16,540 nucleotides of DNA from an uncultured Coprococcus sp. (GTDB lineage: Bacteria; Bacillota; Clostridia; Lachnospirales; Lachnospiraceae): NCBI GenBank assembly GCA_900557435.1, contig USSH01000023.1, forward strand, positions 1 through 16,540. Reading direction: 5' to 3'. Positions 1 to 7,412 of this stretch are shown here, piece by piece. Positions within the stretch are counted from its first letter, which is position 1. The number at the start of each line of letters is the position of its first letter. Below the pieces are notes generated by a model. That model saw only the letters and a list, made by a program, of their open reading frames with translations, had not been told where the DNA came from and did no database searches. Made by a program: the position numbers and the translations under genes.

Positions 1-515
1 ATAATATTCAATATATCCTGCTTGCCAAATGATCTGGCATGGTATATATCATTCAAGTAATTATACATATCTTTTGTACTCAGAGAATTCACCCGACCAT
101 TCTCAATGGTCACAATCTCTGATGATGTCACAACATATATACTTCTGTATACGCCCTCTTTTCTAAGTGACTCTATCTCCTCTGCTGAAGAATCTTTCAA
201 GCTTGTATCTATCAATATATAAGAGAGATCCTCCCCATCTGACCACTGATACCTATCTGCATAATAAAAGCCATCATTAGTAAGTGCGAAGTCCTCAACC
301 GCATCGTCAACCGTTCTTGCCAGTCTTCCACCTCCAAACAGTTTATTGTACGGCAGCCAGAATGTAAACAGATATAATAATATGCTCATCGCAAACACTA
401 TTATTACTGCCGGCCAAGTCTTACCATGCTGTCCGTTTTTCATATACGCTTCAGGCTTTACCACTCCCACGAACATATTTTTGAGAGAACCCACAAAACC
501 TATTTTTTCTTCCAC
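1..515 (-). CDS. Membrane protein resembling DUF1189 (partial, C-terminus outside the window)
   Basis: About 171 residues are visible, running off the left edge. The start is GTG at 515, about 6 nt after an AAGGAG ribosome site. The ATG two bases upstream (517) is in another frame and hits a stop after five codons. The protein begins MEEKIGFVGSLKNMF. It has a short amphipathic stretch with PEAY and GKTW, one hydrophobic segment at about residues 34-54, then a soluble part containing VEDFALTNDGFYYADRY and YILIDTS. This order (GKT-like start, membrane helix, 'DF.L..G' segment, 'IDT' motif) resembles DUF1189 membrane proteins of Firmicutes, whose function is unknown to me. The family assignment is tentative. 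The gene diverges from the lysozyme gene across a 355-nt gap. Confidence 0.6.
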   Translation of the reverse strand, partial: MEEKIGFVGSLKNMFVGVVKPEAYMKNGQHGKTWPAVIIVFAMSILLYLFTFWLPYNKLFGGGRLARTVDDAVEDFALTNDGFYYADRYQWSDGEDLSYILIDTSLKDSSAEEIESLRKEGVYRSIYVVTSSEIVTIENGRVNSLSTKDMYNYLNDIYHARSFGKQDILNI

Positions 516-870
516 ATCGCTTCTCCTTGGTATTTATTATTTTTTTATTTTTTTATATTTTTTTATATCAATCGGCGATGTCAATATCCTTTCATCTGCC
601 TTTTTATCAAATTTTATCAATATATGACACTATATTATTCATCTGATTTTAATTTTACCGTCGTAAAATTGATTACAGTATAACATACAACATGTTCAAT
701 TCATATGTAAAACATTATGGTTTCTTCTATTTGAATAAACATTTACCCATTTTTTACCGTTTTTAAATTTTTCTGTAATAATTCCGTAACATTTTTCGTC
801 GTTTTATTGACATTTTACGTTAAAAGAACTATTATGTTAACAACTATTAATATTTATTCGGAGGGTTTAC
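516..870. other. AT-rich divergent intergenic region
   Basis: This 355-nt gap contains no convincing gene. Next to the minus-strand gene there are three A-T7 runs at about 539-571, which appear as A7 tracts in its mRNA leader just upstream of the ribosome site. A possible minus-strand extended -10 (TG-T-TATACT) lies at 677-685 without a good -35. The plus-strand promoter of the lysozyme gene is at its right end. Confidence 0.6.
807..835 (+). promoter_or_regulatory. Sigma-A promoter of the GH25 lysozyme gene
   Basis: A perfect -35 TTGACA (807-812) is followed by a 17-nt spacer and a -10 TATTAT (830-835). Transcription would start near 842, giving a leader of about 30 nt. The ribosome site GGAGGG (860-865) is 5 nt before the ATG at 871. 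Confidence 0.8.
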
Positions 871-3369
871 ATGTTTCGCAAAAAACTAATCAAAACAATG
901 CTCGGGGGGGCTGTCAGCTTAGCACTGCTTTCTGCAATGGCTATTCCAAGCAAAACCTCATATGCAGCCGGAACTGACAAAATTCAGTCAATGGTCAGTG
1001 TCCCACTGACTGCTGATGACTCGCAGGATTTTATATCTGCCGCTTCTTTCAATTCGACAAATAATCTACCTGTTTCTCCATCGAAATATACACATGCTGC
1101 TCAGTTCAAGGGTGCCAAGATTCAAAAGGGAATTGATGTATCTCAATGGAACGGTCCCATCAACTGGAAAAAAGTAAAGGCATCAGGGGTGACATTTGCT
1201 TTTATTCGTGTAGGTGGCCGTTACTACGGTTCAGGTAAATACTATATAGACGAAAACTACCGTGAGAATCTCAAGGGTGCCATAGCAGCAGGACTGGACG
1301 TTGGCGTCTACTTCTACTCACAGGCCATAAGTGTTGCGGAAGCCAGGACAGAGGCAGCTTACACAATGAATCTCATATCTGGATTTAACATAAATCTTCC
1401 TATAGTTATGGATTATGAATACGCGTGGGAAGACGGGCTTACAGGAAGGCTTTACGACGCTCATCTCTCAAAAAGTGCAGCCACCAAGGTCATCAACACA
1501 TTCTGTGCAACTGTAGAGGCCAGAGGATATGTCGGTATGTTATACGCAAGCAAAACTGTGCTGACAGACGATATGAATGTATCCTCAATCTCAAAATACT
1601 ATCCTGTATGGAGTGCTCTTTACAGTGACACTGACACAGATACCCTCACTGCAAAACACTCATACTGGCAGTATTCTGACAATGGCACAGTAGCCGGAAT
1701 ATCCAGAGCAACGGATATGAACTTCCGCTATATAAAGGCACCTGTGGCACCTGCCACTGTTATCCAGCAGAATTCCACGGATTCTTCCATAACACTCAAA
1801 TGGACGAAGGTTCCGGAAGTATACGGTTATCAGATCGTACGTTACGACGAAAGCCAGAACAAATACGTATCTGTCGGAACCACAAAAGGTGCAAATACTC
1901 TGACATTTACCGACAAAAATCTGCAGGACGGCAAAAAATATACATATAAAGTAAGAGGCTACTATAAACTTAATTCGGGTAATGTATACGGTGCTTACAC
2001 CGATGCGTGTACAGGTGTAACAATTGCAGACAACATTGAGAATTTCAAAGTTGCCGCAGTCTCCGACCAAGCTATAAAGCTGTCATGGAGTCCGATCACA
2101 GCTGCCACAGGATACAGAATATACAGACTCAACAATTCAACAGGAAAGTATGAGTCTGTCAGAACTCTCAGCAGTTCTACCACTACAAGCTACACTGATT
2201 CAAACCTCAACTCAGGTACTGACTATAGTTATAAGATCCGAGCATACACAACCACTGAATCAAGAACGATATGGCACGTTGTCTCCGACAAGGTTACAGG
2301 AACAACAACACCAGGACTTGTCAGCGGACTTAAAGTTAAGTTGTCCACATCTGATTCAATCAGTATCAAATGGAACAAAGAAAAGAACGTCAGCGGTTAT
2401 CTCGTATACACATGGGATAAACAGACCGCCACATGGACAAAGCTTGCAAACGTAAAAGGCGGGGATGAGACGACATACACACATACAAAGCTTAAATCCT
2501 CAACACAATACAGTTACTCTGTGCGAGTCTACTATCAGAAGAACGGCTCCATGAGATATACAGACCTGTGCAGCGCCATAAGCGTATATTCAGGACCTGC
2601 TGCTCCATCAAAGATAGTTACTAAAACCAGAAGTGAAAACTCATTGGAATTCGCATGGAGCAGGGTTCCAGCAGCGACCGGATATCTCATATATCAATAT
2701 GATAACGTCAAAAAGACATATGTACTTTTGGAAAAGACAACAGACAACACCTCTTGCACATATACAGCAACCAAGCTTAAAGCTACAAATTCTTATATCT
2801 TTGCTGTGAGAGCATATGTACAGAAGGACGGTGTGTCTGGTGGAAGCGCATATAAGGTTCTGAAAACCGTAACCACACCTGCTGCTCCATCCACAGTAAA
2901 ATACACACCTCTCGGCGGATACAGATGTACCAGATGGTCTAAGGTAAGCGGAGCATCGGGATATGTCGTATACAAATATGACAAGAGATCAAAGAAATTT
3001 GCAGCTGTCAAAAAACTGGCTGGAGAATCATCAACATCTTACATAGGAAAAGAAGTTGATGCCAGATACTATACATATGTTGTGCGGACCTACATCACAT
3101 ACAATGGGCATACATACTACGGAGCCTTATCAAAGCTTCCTGTATCCGGAACACTCAATATAACCGGAGTCGTCTCAGATACAGCGGTAAGAGTCCGCAG
3201 AGGTCCTTCAACCAATAACAGTATCATAACCGAGCTTTACTACGGACAGAAAGTTGCTGTAATCGGAGGACTAAAACGTAATGGTGAAACATGGTACAAG
3301 GTATCCTTCAAGAAGGGATCTTCCAGAATAACCGGTTATATGCATTCAAATTTCATCAAGATTCAGTAA
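871..3369 (+). CDS. Secreted GH25 muramidase (lysozyme) with five FN3 repeats and a C-terminal SH3-like domain
   Basis: This 832-residue protein probably hydrolyses the MurNAc-GlcNAc bond of peptidoglycan outside the cell. Residues 1-33 form a signal peptide (basic start, hydrophobic core, Ala-rich end near SYAA). A Ser/Thr-rich linker precedes a GH25 domain at about 86-288. This domain opens with GIDVSQWNG (Asp89), carries the catalytic-type D-x-E pair in VMDYEYA (Asp181, Glu183), and ends with TDMNFRYI (Asp282). Five fibronectin type III-like repeats of about 95 residues follow (about 290-385, 386-478, 479-575, 576-670, 671-760). Each has a Trp near its start, an A.GY.IY-type strand and a Y.VRAY-type strand. 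Residues 763-832 look like a bacterial SH3 domain (VRVRRGPSTNN, ending GYMHSNFIKI). There is no LPXTG motif, so retention probably depends on the SH3 domain. It has its own promoter and is monocistronic. Whether it acts in cell-wall remodelling or against other bacteria cannot be told from sequence. Confidence 0.93.
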   Translation: MFRKKLIKTMLGGAVSLALLSAMAIPSKTSYAAGTDKIQSMVSVPLTADDSQDFISAASFNSTNNLPVSPSKYTHAAQFKGAKIQKGIDVSQWNGPINWKKVKASGVTFAFIRVGGRYYGSGKYYIDENYRENLKGAIAAGLDVGVYFYSQAISVAEARTEAAYTMNLISGFNINLPIVMDYEYAWEDGLTGRLYDAHLSKSAATKVINTFCATVEARGYVGMLYASKTVLTDDMNVSSISKYYPVWSALYSDTDTDTLTAKHSYWQYSDNGTVAGISRATDMNFRYIKAPVAPATVIQQNSTDSSITLKWTKVPEVYGYQIVRYDESQNKYVSVGTTKGANTLTFTDKNLQDGKKYTYKVRGYYKLNSGNVYGAYTDACTGVTIADNIENFKVAAVSDQAIKLSWSPITAATGYRIYRLNNSTGKYESVRTLSSSTTTSYTDSNLNSGTDYSYKIRAYTTTESRTIWHVVSDKVTGTTTPGLVSGLKVKLSTSDSISIKWNKEKNVSGYLVYTWDKQTATWTKLANVKGGDETTYTHTKLKSSTQYSYSVRVYYQKNGSMRYTDLCSAISVYSGPAAPSKIVTKTRSENSLEFAWSRVPAATGYLIYQYDNVKKTYVLLEKTTDNTSCTYTATKLKATNSYIFAVRAYVQKDGVSGGSAYKVLKTVTTPAAPSTVKYTPLGGYRCTRWSKVSGASGYVVYKYDKRSKKFAAVKKLAGESSTSYIGKEVDARYYTYVVRTYITYNGHTYYGALSKLPVSGTLNITGVVSDTAVRVRRGPSTNNSIITELYYGQKVAVIGGLKRNGETWYKVSFKKGSSRITGYMHSNFIKIQ

Positions 3370-3392
3370 CACAACTTAATACAATAAAAGCA

Positions 3393-3475
3393 AAACCCCT
3401 GATTCAGATGTACCATTCAAAAGTCAGACCTAAAAATCTAACGACCTAGCGGCACAAATCCTGAATCAGGGGTTT
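3393..3475. terminator. Long hairpin between convergent genes (15-bp perfect stem, 53-nt insert)
   Basis: AAACCCCTGATTCAG (3393-3407) is the exact inverse of CTGAATCAGGGGTTT (3461-3475). A short T-rich stretch (TTTGTTAT) follows on the plus strand, and TTTTGCTTTTA follows on the minus strand. It lies between the convergent lysozyme and MaoC-like genes, so it may terminate both. The 53-nt insert is far longer than a normal terminator loop, which suggests a structured or mobile element acting as terminator. Confidence 0.6.
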
Positions 3476-3532
3476 GTTATATGTAATCTATTTACCATGT
3501 ATTATCAAATACTATCCTATCTGACTATCCAA

Positions 3533-4111
3533 TCACTTCACAACCTTAAACGATGCCTTTACATATCCATCTGCATAGAGCACAAGCTCTCTTCCGCTGT
3601 CTCCCCACATAAGTTCTTCCTCAGCATATGACGGCTCAACGAACTTTACATCAAGTCTCTTAAGATCCTCATTTGCACATGCTGCCGTGCGGAGCAGGAG
3701 CATTCCCTGAACCACCGGATGATCTGTGAGATGTATCTTGTTCTCATCCCCTGTCTCCTTGCTGAATGTGTATACCTCATCCTTTGTAAATGTATGAAAA
3801 GGTCTCTCATTCTCATACTCTGCCTTCTCAACTCTTTTTATATCCTTCTCCTTGTCAGATGCCTTAACCAGTGTGATCGTCATCTTCTCAACCGGATTCT
3901 CCTCACCCTCTGTCTTACCGAGTATGGACAATATGTACATGAATGCATTCTCCTTGACATCACCGTACTCGTATGTGATGCTGTCAGCGGCCTCAGCCTT
4001 CTCTCTGTCCACCGTATAGGATATCTTGCCTATAAATGCTCCCTGATATGTAGATGCATCCATATCTGTCATCTTTGTTCCAAGTCCCATTATTCTGTCA
4101 TAAATTTTCAT
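3533..4111 (-). CDS. MaoC-like hot-dog domain protein
   Basis: This 192-residue protein is read from the ATG at 4111, about 10 nt after a GGAG site. An upstream in-frame extension to 4156 has no ribosome site and encodes an unlikely Arg-rich start. Residues 105-140 (HTFTKDEVYTFSKETGD, then NKIHLTDHPVVQGMLL) match the hydratase signature of MaoC/R-specific enoyl-CoA hydratases. That signature has a Gly-Asp (Asp122), a His (His127) and a Gly-Met at the start of the long central helix. Known members hydrate trans-2-enoyl thioesters, but the usual 'D-x-NPIH' is DENKIH here, so the substrate is unknown. Residues 1-100 may be a second, diverged hot-dog half. It sits 100 nt downstream of bioB on the same strand with no strong terminator between, so the two may be cotranscribed. 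I see no biotin link in the protein itself. Confidence 0.6.
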   Translation of the reverse strand: MKIYDRIMGLGTKMTDMDASTYQGAFIGKISYTVDREKAEAADSITYEYGDVKENAFMYILSILGKTEGEENPVEKMTITLVKASDKEKDIKRVEKAEYENERPFHTFTKDEVYTFSKETGDENKIHLTDHPVVQGMLLLRTAACANEDLKRLDVKFVEPSYAEEELMWGDSGRELVLYADGYVKASFKVVK

Positions 4112-4211
4112 ACAATATCTTCTCCTTTTCCATCTGTAACTACAATTTCCTGACATTACGTATCACAAACACGCAAACTTGCTCATACTGTTGAGTCATG
4201 TCACAGACATG

Positions 4212-5198
4212 TCACTCCTTCACATGTGCTCTGTCAGTGGTGAATCCTTTTCTCTGTATCATGTCAAAATCAAGATCAAATGAAGTGCCATCGGTGGTTA
4301 GAAAATCTCCACTTATGACCGCATTTGCCCCTGCCGCAAGCGCTGCCTCTCCGTTGTCGTCATATCTTCCTCTGCCAGCTGCTAGCCTTATCATGACCCT
4401 CGGCATGACAAATCTGTACACGGCTATGGTTCTGACATATTCCTCCTCCGTGAGGGGCGTCTTATCATAGAACGGCGTGCCTTCTCTCGGATTGAGCAGA
4501 TTCATCGGAACAGAATCCACGCCGAGATCCCTGAGTTCAAACGCAAGTGCCACTCTGTCCTCAAGTGTCTCTCCCATTCCAAACAGACTTCCGCTGCACA
4601 CCATAAGTCCCGCAGCCTTGGCTGCACGTATGGTTGCTTTCTTCTGCTCCTGGGTATGACTGGTGCACACCTCTGGGAAATATGCAGGTGATGTCTCCAG
4701 GTTGTTATGTATCATGGTGAGTCCTGCGCTCTTTAATGTCTCAAAGTCATCCTGATCCAGCAAGCCAAATGACGCACATATATTTATATCCAGCTTGTCG
4801 TGTATATCCCTGACTGTCTGCTCCGCGCGGGCAACTTCACGTTTTGAAAGTCTCCTGCCTTCAGCCACCAGGCAGTACCTGAAACTTCCCTTATCCTGAT
4901 CCACAGCCGCGCCATCAGTCACAACCGGATCCCCCAGCAGATCAATCTCCGGAATCTCCTTTTGTGCCACTCTCGACTGCGCACAGTATTTGCAGTTTTC
5001 TGTGCATCTGCCCTCTTTTACACTTATCACGGAACACACATCACATCTGTCTCCGCAGAAATGCTTTCTTATCTCATTTGCCGAAGATGCCAGTATATCC
5101 AGATCCTCCTGTGCAAGCTGCAGTGCCTCTTCATATGTGATATCCGCACCTCCACTGAGCACACGGTTCTTTAGTCCCTCAACATATTCCCTGCCCAT
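4212..5198 (-). CDS. bioB: Biotin synthase
   Basis: A radical-SAM enzyme that inserts sulfur into dethiobiotin as the last step of biotin synthesis. The 328-residue protein starts at ATG 5198 after AAAGAGGT. The reading frame stays open to 5339 but has no better start. The radical [4Fe-4S] motif C-x3-C-x2-C is CTENCKYC (Cys65, Cys69, Cys72). The usual ligands of the auxiliary [2Fe-2S] cluster are also present: Cys109 (FRYC), Cys141 (NICASFG), Cys201 (CSGSLFGMGE) and Arg271 (RLAAGR). The N-terminal FCGDRCDVCSVIS block is typical of the anaerobic Firmicutes branch. No bioA, bioD, bioF or bioY is nearby, so the cell must take up or make dethiobiotin elsewhere. The gene probably has its own promoter, because a hairpin terminator separates it from the transketolase genes. 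Confidence 0.95.
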   Translation of the reverse strand: MGREYVEGLKNRVLSGGADITYEEALQLAQEDLDILASSANEIRKHFCGDRCDVCSVISVKEGRCTENCKYCAQSRVAQKEIPEIDLLGDPVVTDGAAVDQDKGSFRYCLVAEGRRLSKREVARAEQTVRDIHDKLDINICASFGLLDQDDFETLKSAGLTMIHNNLETSPAYFPEVCTSHTQEQKKATIRAAKAAGLMVCSGSLFGMGETLEDRVALAFELRDLGVDSVPMNLLNPREGTPFYDKTPLTEEEYVRTIAVYRFVMPRVMIRLAAGRGRYDDNGEAALAAGANAVISGDFLTTDGTSFDLDFDMIQRKGFTTDRAHVKE

Positions 5199-5233
5199 AG
5201 ATATTACCTCTTTTCTCTGATCTTCAGCCCTTG

Positions 5234-5252
5234 TGTATAACAAATTGTTGTA
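5234..5252 (-). promoter_or_regulatory. Candidate bioB promoter with overlapping dyad
   Basis: On the minus strand an extended -10, TG-T-TATACA, lies at 5234-5242 and has no clear -35. It overlaps an imperfect 17-bp dyad, TATAACAAATTGTTGTA (plus strand, 5236-5252; arms of 8 with one mismatch). A repressor site over a -10 would fit. The dyad does not match the spaced BirA box I know from Bacillus, so the regulator is not identified. Confidence 0.35.
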
Positions 5253-5313
5253 TCCGCCGATGCCATCTCCATGTATGCTCTGACATCGCGCAGTACATAT
5301 GAATATATGGAAA

Positions 5314-5334
5314 GAGCCTGCCACCGGCAGGCTC
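5314..5334 (-). terminator. Intrinsic terminator of the transketolase operon
   Basis: GAGCCTGCC (5314-5322) and GGCAGGCTC (5326-5334) form a perfect 9-bp GC-rich stem with a 3-nt loop. On the minus strand it is followed by TTTCC, a short U stretch. It lies about 100 nt past the tktC stop and upstream of bioB, separating the two units. Confidence 0.6.
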
Positions 5335-5431
5335 CCCATCTGTATATAACTCTCTATGTCTTTCGCAGATATTTAGTCTCAGCTGTTTCAGCTTATATAT
5401 CTGCCATGTAGTCCAAATTATCGCATCAGGA

Positions 5432-6370
5432 TTACAGTGCTGCCTTGATCTGCTTATAGATACCCTCGGCATCAAGCTCATACTTGTGAAGCAGTTCCTT
5501 TGCAGGGCCCGACTCACCAAATGTATCTCTCACACCGATCCTTGTCAGCTTTGTAGGACACTTCTCAGCAAGAACCTCTGCAACAGCACTTCCGAGACCA
5601 CCTATGATGGAGTGCTCCTCAACTGTGAACACCTTTCCAGTCTTCTGTGCTGTCTCAACAATGATATCCTCATCTATAGGCTTGATGGTATGGATGTTGA
5701 TAAGTTCTGCATCTATACCGTCATCGGCGAGCATATCCACAGCCTTCACAGCCTCAGATACACAGAGTCCTGTTGCCACGATTGATATATCCTTGCCATC
5801 CTTGAGCTTTACTCCCTTGCCGATCTCAAACTTATATGTGCTCTCATCATTGAGTACCGGAACTGCCAGCCTTCCAAATCTAAGATATACAGGGCCGACA
5901 TACTCATATGCTGCCTTAACCGCAGCTCTTGCCTCAACATCATCACATGGATTGATGACCACCATGCCAGGTATCTCTCTCATAAGTGCGAGATCCTCGC
6001 AGCACTGATGTGTAGCTCCGTCTTCACCAACCGAAATTCCTGCATGTGTAGCACCGATCTTCACATTCAGGTGTGGGTAACCGATAGTGTTTCTAACCTG
6101 CTCAAATGCACGTCCTGCTGCAAACATTGCAAATGAACTCATAAATGGAACGTATCCGCATGTCGACATTCCGGCAGCTATGCCTGCCATATTCGCCTCT
6201 GCGATACCACAGTCAACGTGACGCTCCGGATATACTTTCTTAAAAATAGCTGTCTTGGTTGCCTCTGCAAGATCCGCATCCAAAACAACAAGATTATCAT
6301 GTTCCTTTGCTATCTCCACTAAGGCATTGCCGTAGCTCTCTCTGGTTGCGATTGCTTTATTCTCTATCAT
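5432..6370 (-). CDS. Transketolase, C-terminal subunit
   Basis: This 312-residue subunit carries the pyrimidine-binding and C-terminal domains of transketolase, which transfers two-carbon ketol units between sugar phosphates in the non-oxidative pentose phosphate pathway. The TPP-activating Glu is Glu58 in CGIAEANMAG. Other family signatures are KIGATHAGISVGEDGATHQ (residues 104-122), the YLRFGR strand (162-167) and the C-terminal domain from about 190. That domain includes VEEHSIIGGLGSAVAE and the late FGESGPAKELL motif. The ATG overlaps the stop of the upstream subunit (ATGA, 6367-6370), so the two are translationally coupled and made in equal amounts. Length and termini are normal for split transketolases of Firmicutes. 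DXS-like or other ketose-transferring paralogues are less likely given the sequence signatures. Confidence 0.93.
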   Translation of the reverse strand: MIENKAIATRESYGNALVEIAKEHDNLVVLDADLAEATKTAIFKKVYPERHVDCGIAEANMAGIAAGMSTCGYVPFMSSFAMFAAGRAFEQVRNTIGYPHLNVKIGATHAGISVGEDGATHQCCEDLALMREIPGMVVINPCDDVEARAAVKAAYEYVGPVYLRFGRLAVPVLNDESTYKFEIGKGVKLKDGKDISIVATGLCVSEAVKAVDMLADDGIDAELINIHTIKPIDEDIIVETAQKTGKVFTVEEHSIIGGLGSAVAEVLAEKCPTKLTRIGVRDTFGESGPAKELLHKYELDAEGIYKQIKAAL

Positions 6371-7194
6371 AATGCTGCAGCCTCCTTCTCAAGTTCTGCC
6401 ATGGCGATCTTGTACTCTTCCTCATTCGGAGCCTTTCCATGCCAGCCAGCCTTGTCCTCCATGAATGACACGCCCTTGCCCTTTACTGTGTGGGCGATGA
6501 TGGCTGTAGGCTCACCCTTGTGGGCACGTGCCTCAGCAAATGCTTTGTCGATCTCGTCAAAATCATTGCCATTGATGTTGATAACATGGAAGTTGAATGC
6601 CTTAAACTTCTCATCTATCGGATATGGTGAACATACATCTTCAACTGTTCCATCGATCTGAAGATTGTTGTTGTCCACTATGACGCACAGATTGTCAAGC
6701 TTTCTATGTCCTGCGAACATAGCAGCCTCCCATATCTGTCCCTCCTGGATCTCTCCGTCACCGCAGAGACAGTATGTGCGGTAATCCTTACCCTGCATCT
6801 TTGCTGCAAGTGCCATACCGACTGCCACTGAGAGTCCCTGACCAAGGGAGCCTGATGACATGTCCACACCTGGTGTGTGTTTCTTGTCCGGATGTCCCTG
6901 AAGGTAAGATCCCACATGTCTGAGTGTCTTCAAATCTTCAATTGGGAAAAAGCCTTTTAACGCAAGTGCTGCGTAGTAGCCTGGAGCTGTGTGTCCCTTT
7001 GAAAGGACAAATCGATCACGATTCTCGTCCTCTGGGTTCTTTGGATCCACATTCATCTCCTCGAAATAAAGATAAGTAAACAGGTCCGCTGCTGATAATG
7101 AGCCGCCTGGATGTCCGCTCTTGGCATTGTATACGCCTGTGACAATGCCCTTGCGAACTTCTACAGCTTTTTTCTGAAGTTCTAATTTGTTCAT
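6367..7194 (-). CDS. Transketolase, N-terminal (TPP-binding) subunit
   Basis: This 275-residue subunit binds the pyrophosphate of thiamine diphosphate. The TPP motif begins GDGEIQEGQIWEA (Gly145-Asp146-Gly147) and ends with VDNNN (Asn175-177), the usual GDG...NN spacing. The conserved histidines are in KSGHPGG (His28), LSKGHTAPG (His68) and LQGHPD (His101). The start at 7194 follows AAAAGGAGAACGAG, a good ribosome site. It is the first gene of a two-gene operon with the C-terminal subunit, which overlaps it by 4 nt, and together they equal one full-length transketolase. Confidence 0.94.
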   Translation of the reverse strand: MNKLELQKKAVEVRKGIVTGVYNAKSGHPGGSLSAADLFTYLYFEEMNVDPKNPEDENRDRFVLSKGHTAPGYYAALALKGFFPIEDLKTLRHVGSYLQGHPDKKHTPGVDMSSGSLGQGLSVAVGMALAAKMQGKDYRTYCLCGDGEIQEGQIWEAAMFAGHRKLDNLCVIVDNNNLQIDGTVEDVCSPYPIDEKFKAFNFHVININGNDFDEIDKAFAEARAHKGEPTAIIAHTVKGKGVSFMEDKAGWHGKAPNEEEYKIAMAELEKEAAAL

Positions 7195-7240
7195 CTCGTT
7201 CTCCTTTTAACTGGATACTGTATTTGTATCATACAGAGCC

Positions 7241-7249
7241 ATTATAACA
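7241..7249 (-). promoter_or_regulatory. Extended -10 promoter of the transketolase operon
   Basis: On the minus strand, TG-T-TATAAT (7249-7241) is a perfect extended -10. The -35 position (CTTCTA, 17 nt upstream) is poor, which an extended -10 can offset. Transcription would start near 7234, giving a leader of about 40 nt. Confidence 0.55.
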
Positions 7250-7412
7250 TAATTTCTTCTATTTAGAAGTACGTTTTTACATGCATTTTTCAAGAAATAT
7301 TGCAAGTCTTTTTCAAGGTTATCTGTGCATTTCGACCAAATGCCTACTGTCGAATGTCTGACAGCACCTTAGAGTACATGTTTTGCATGATACAAAATAG
7401 TCTATACGCATA

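Noticed and set aside
346..683. Two plus-strand frames of 85-93 codons at the left edge
   Set aside because: They run antisense to the membrane protein gene and on into the AT-rich gap, lack ribosome sites, and have low-complexity Phe/Ile/Tyr composition from T tracts.
3533..4156. Longer start for the MaoC-like protein at 4156
   Set aside because: The extension has no ribosome site and encodes a basic, unlikely start, whereas ATG 4111 has a GGAG site at suitable distance.
4197..4211. CATGTC-ACA-GACATG hairpin just after the bioB stop as a terminator
   Set aside because: The stem is only six pairs and no U tract follows on the minus strand, so termination there is not supported.
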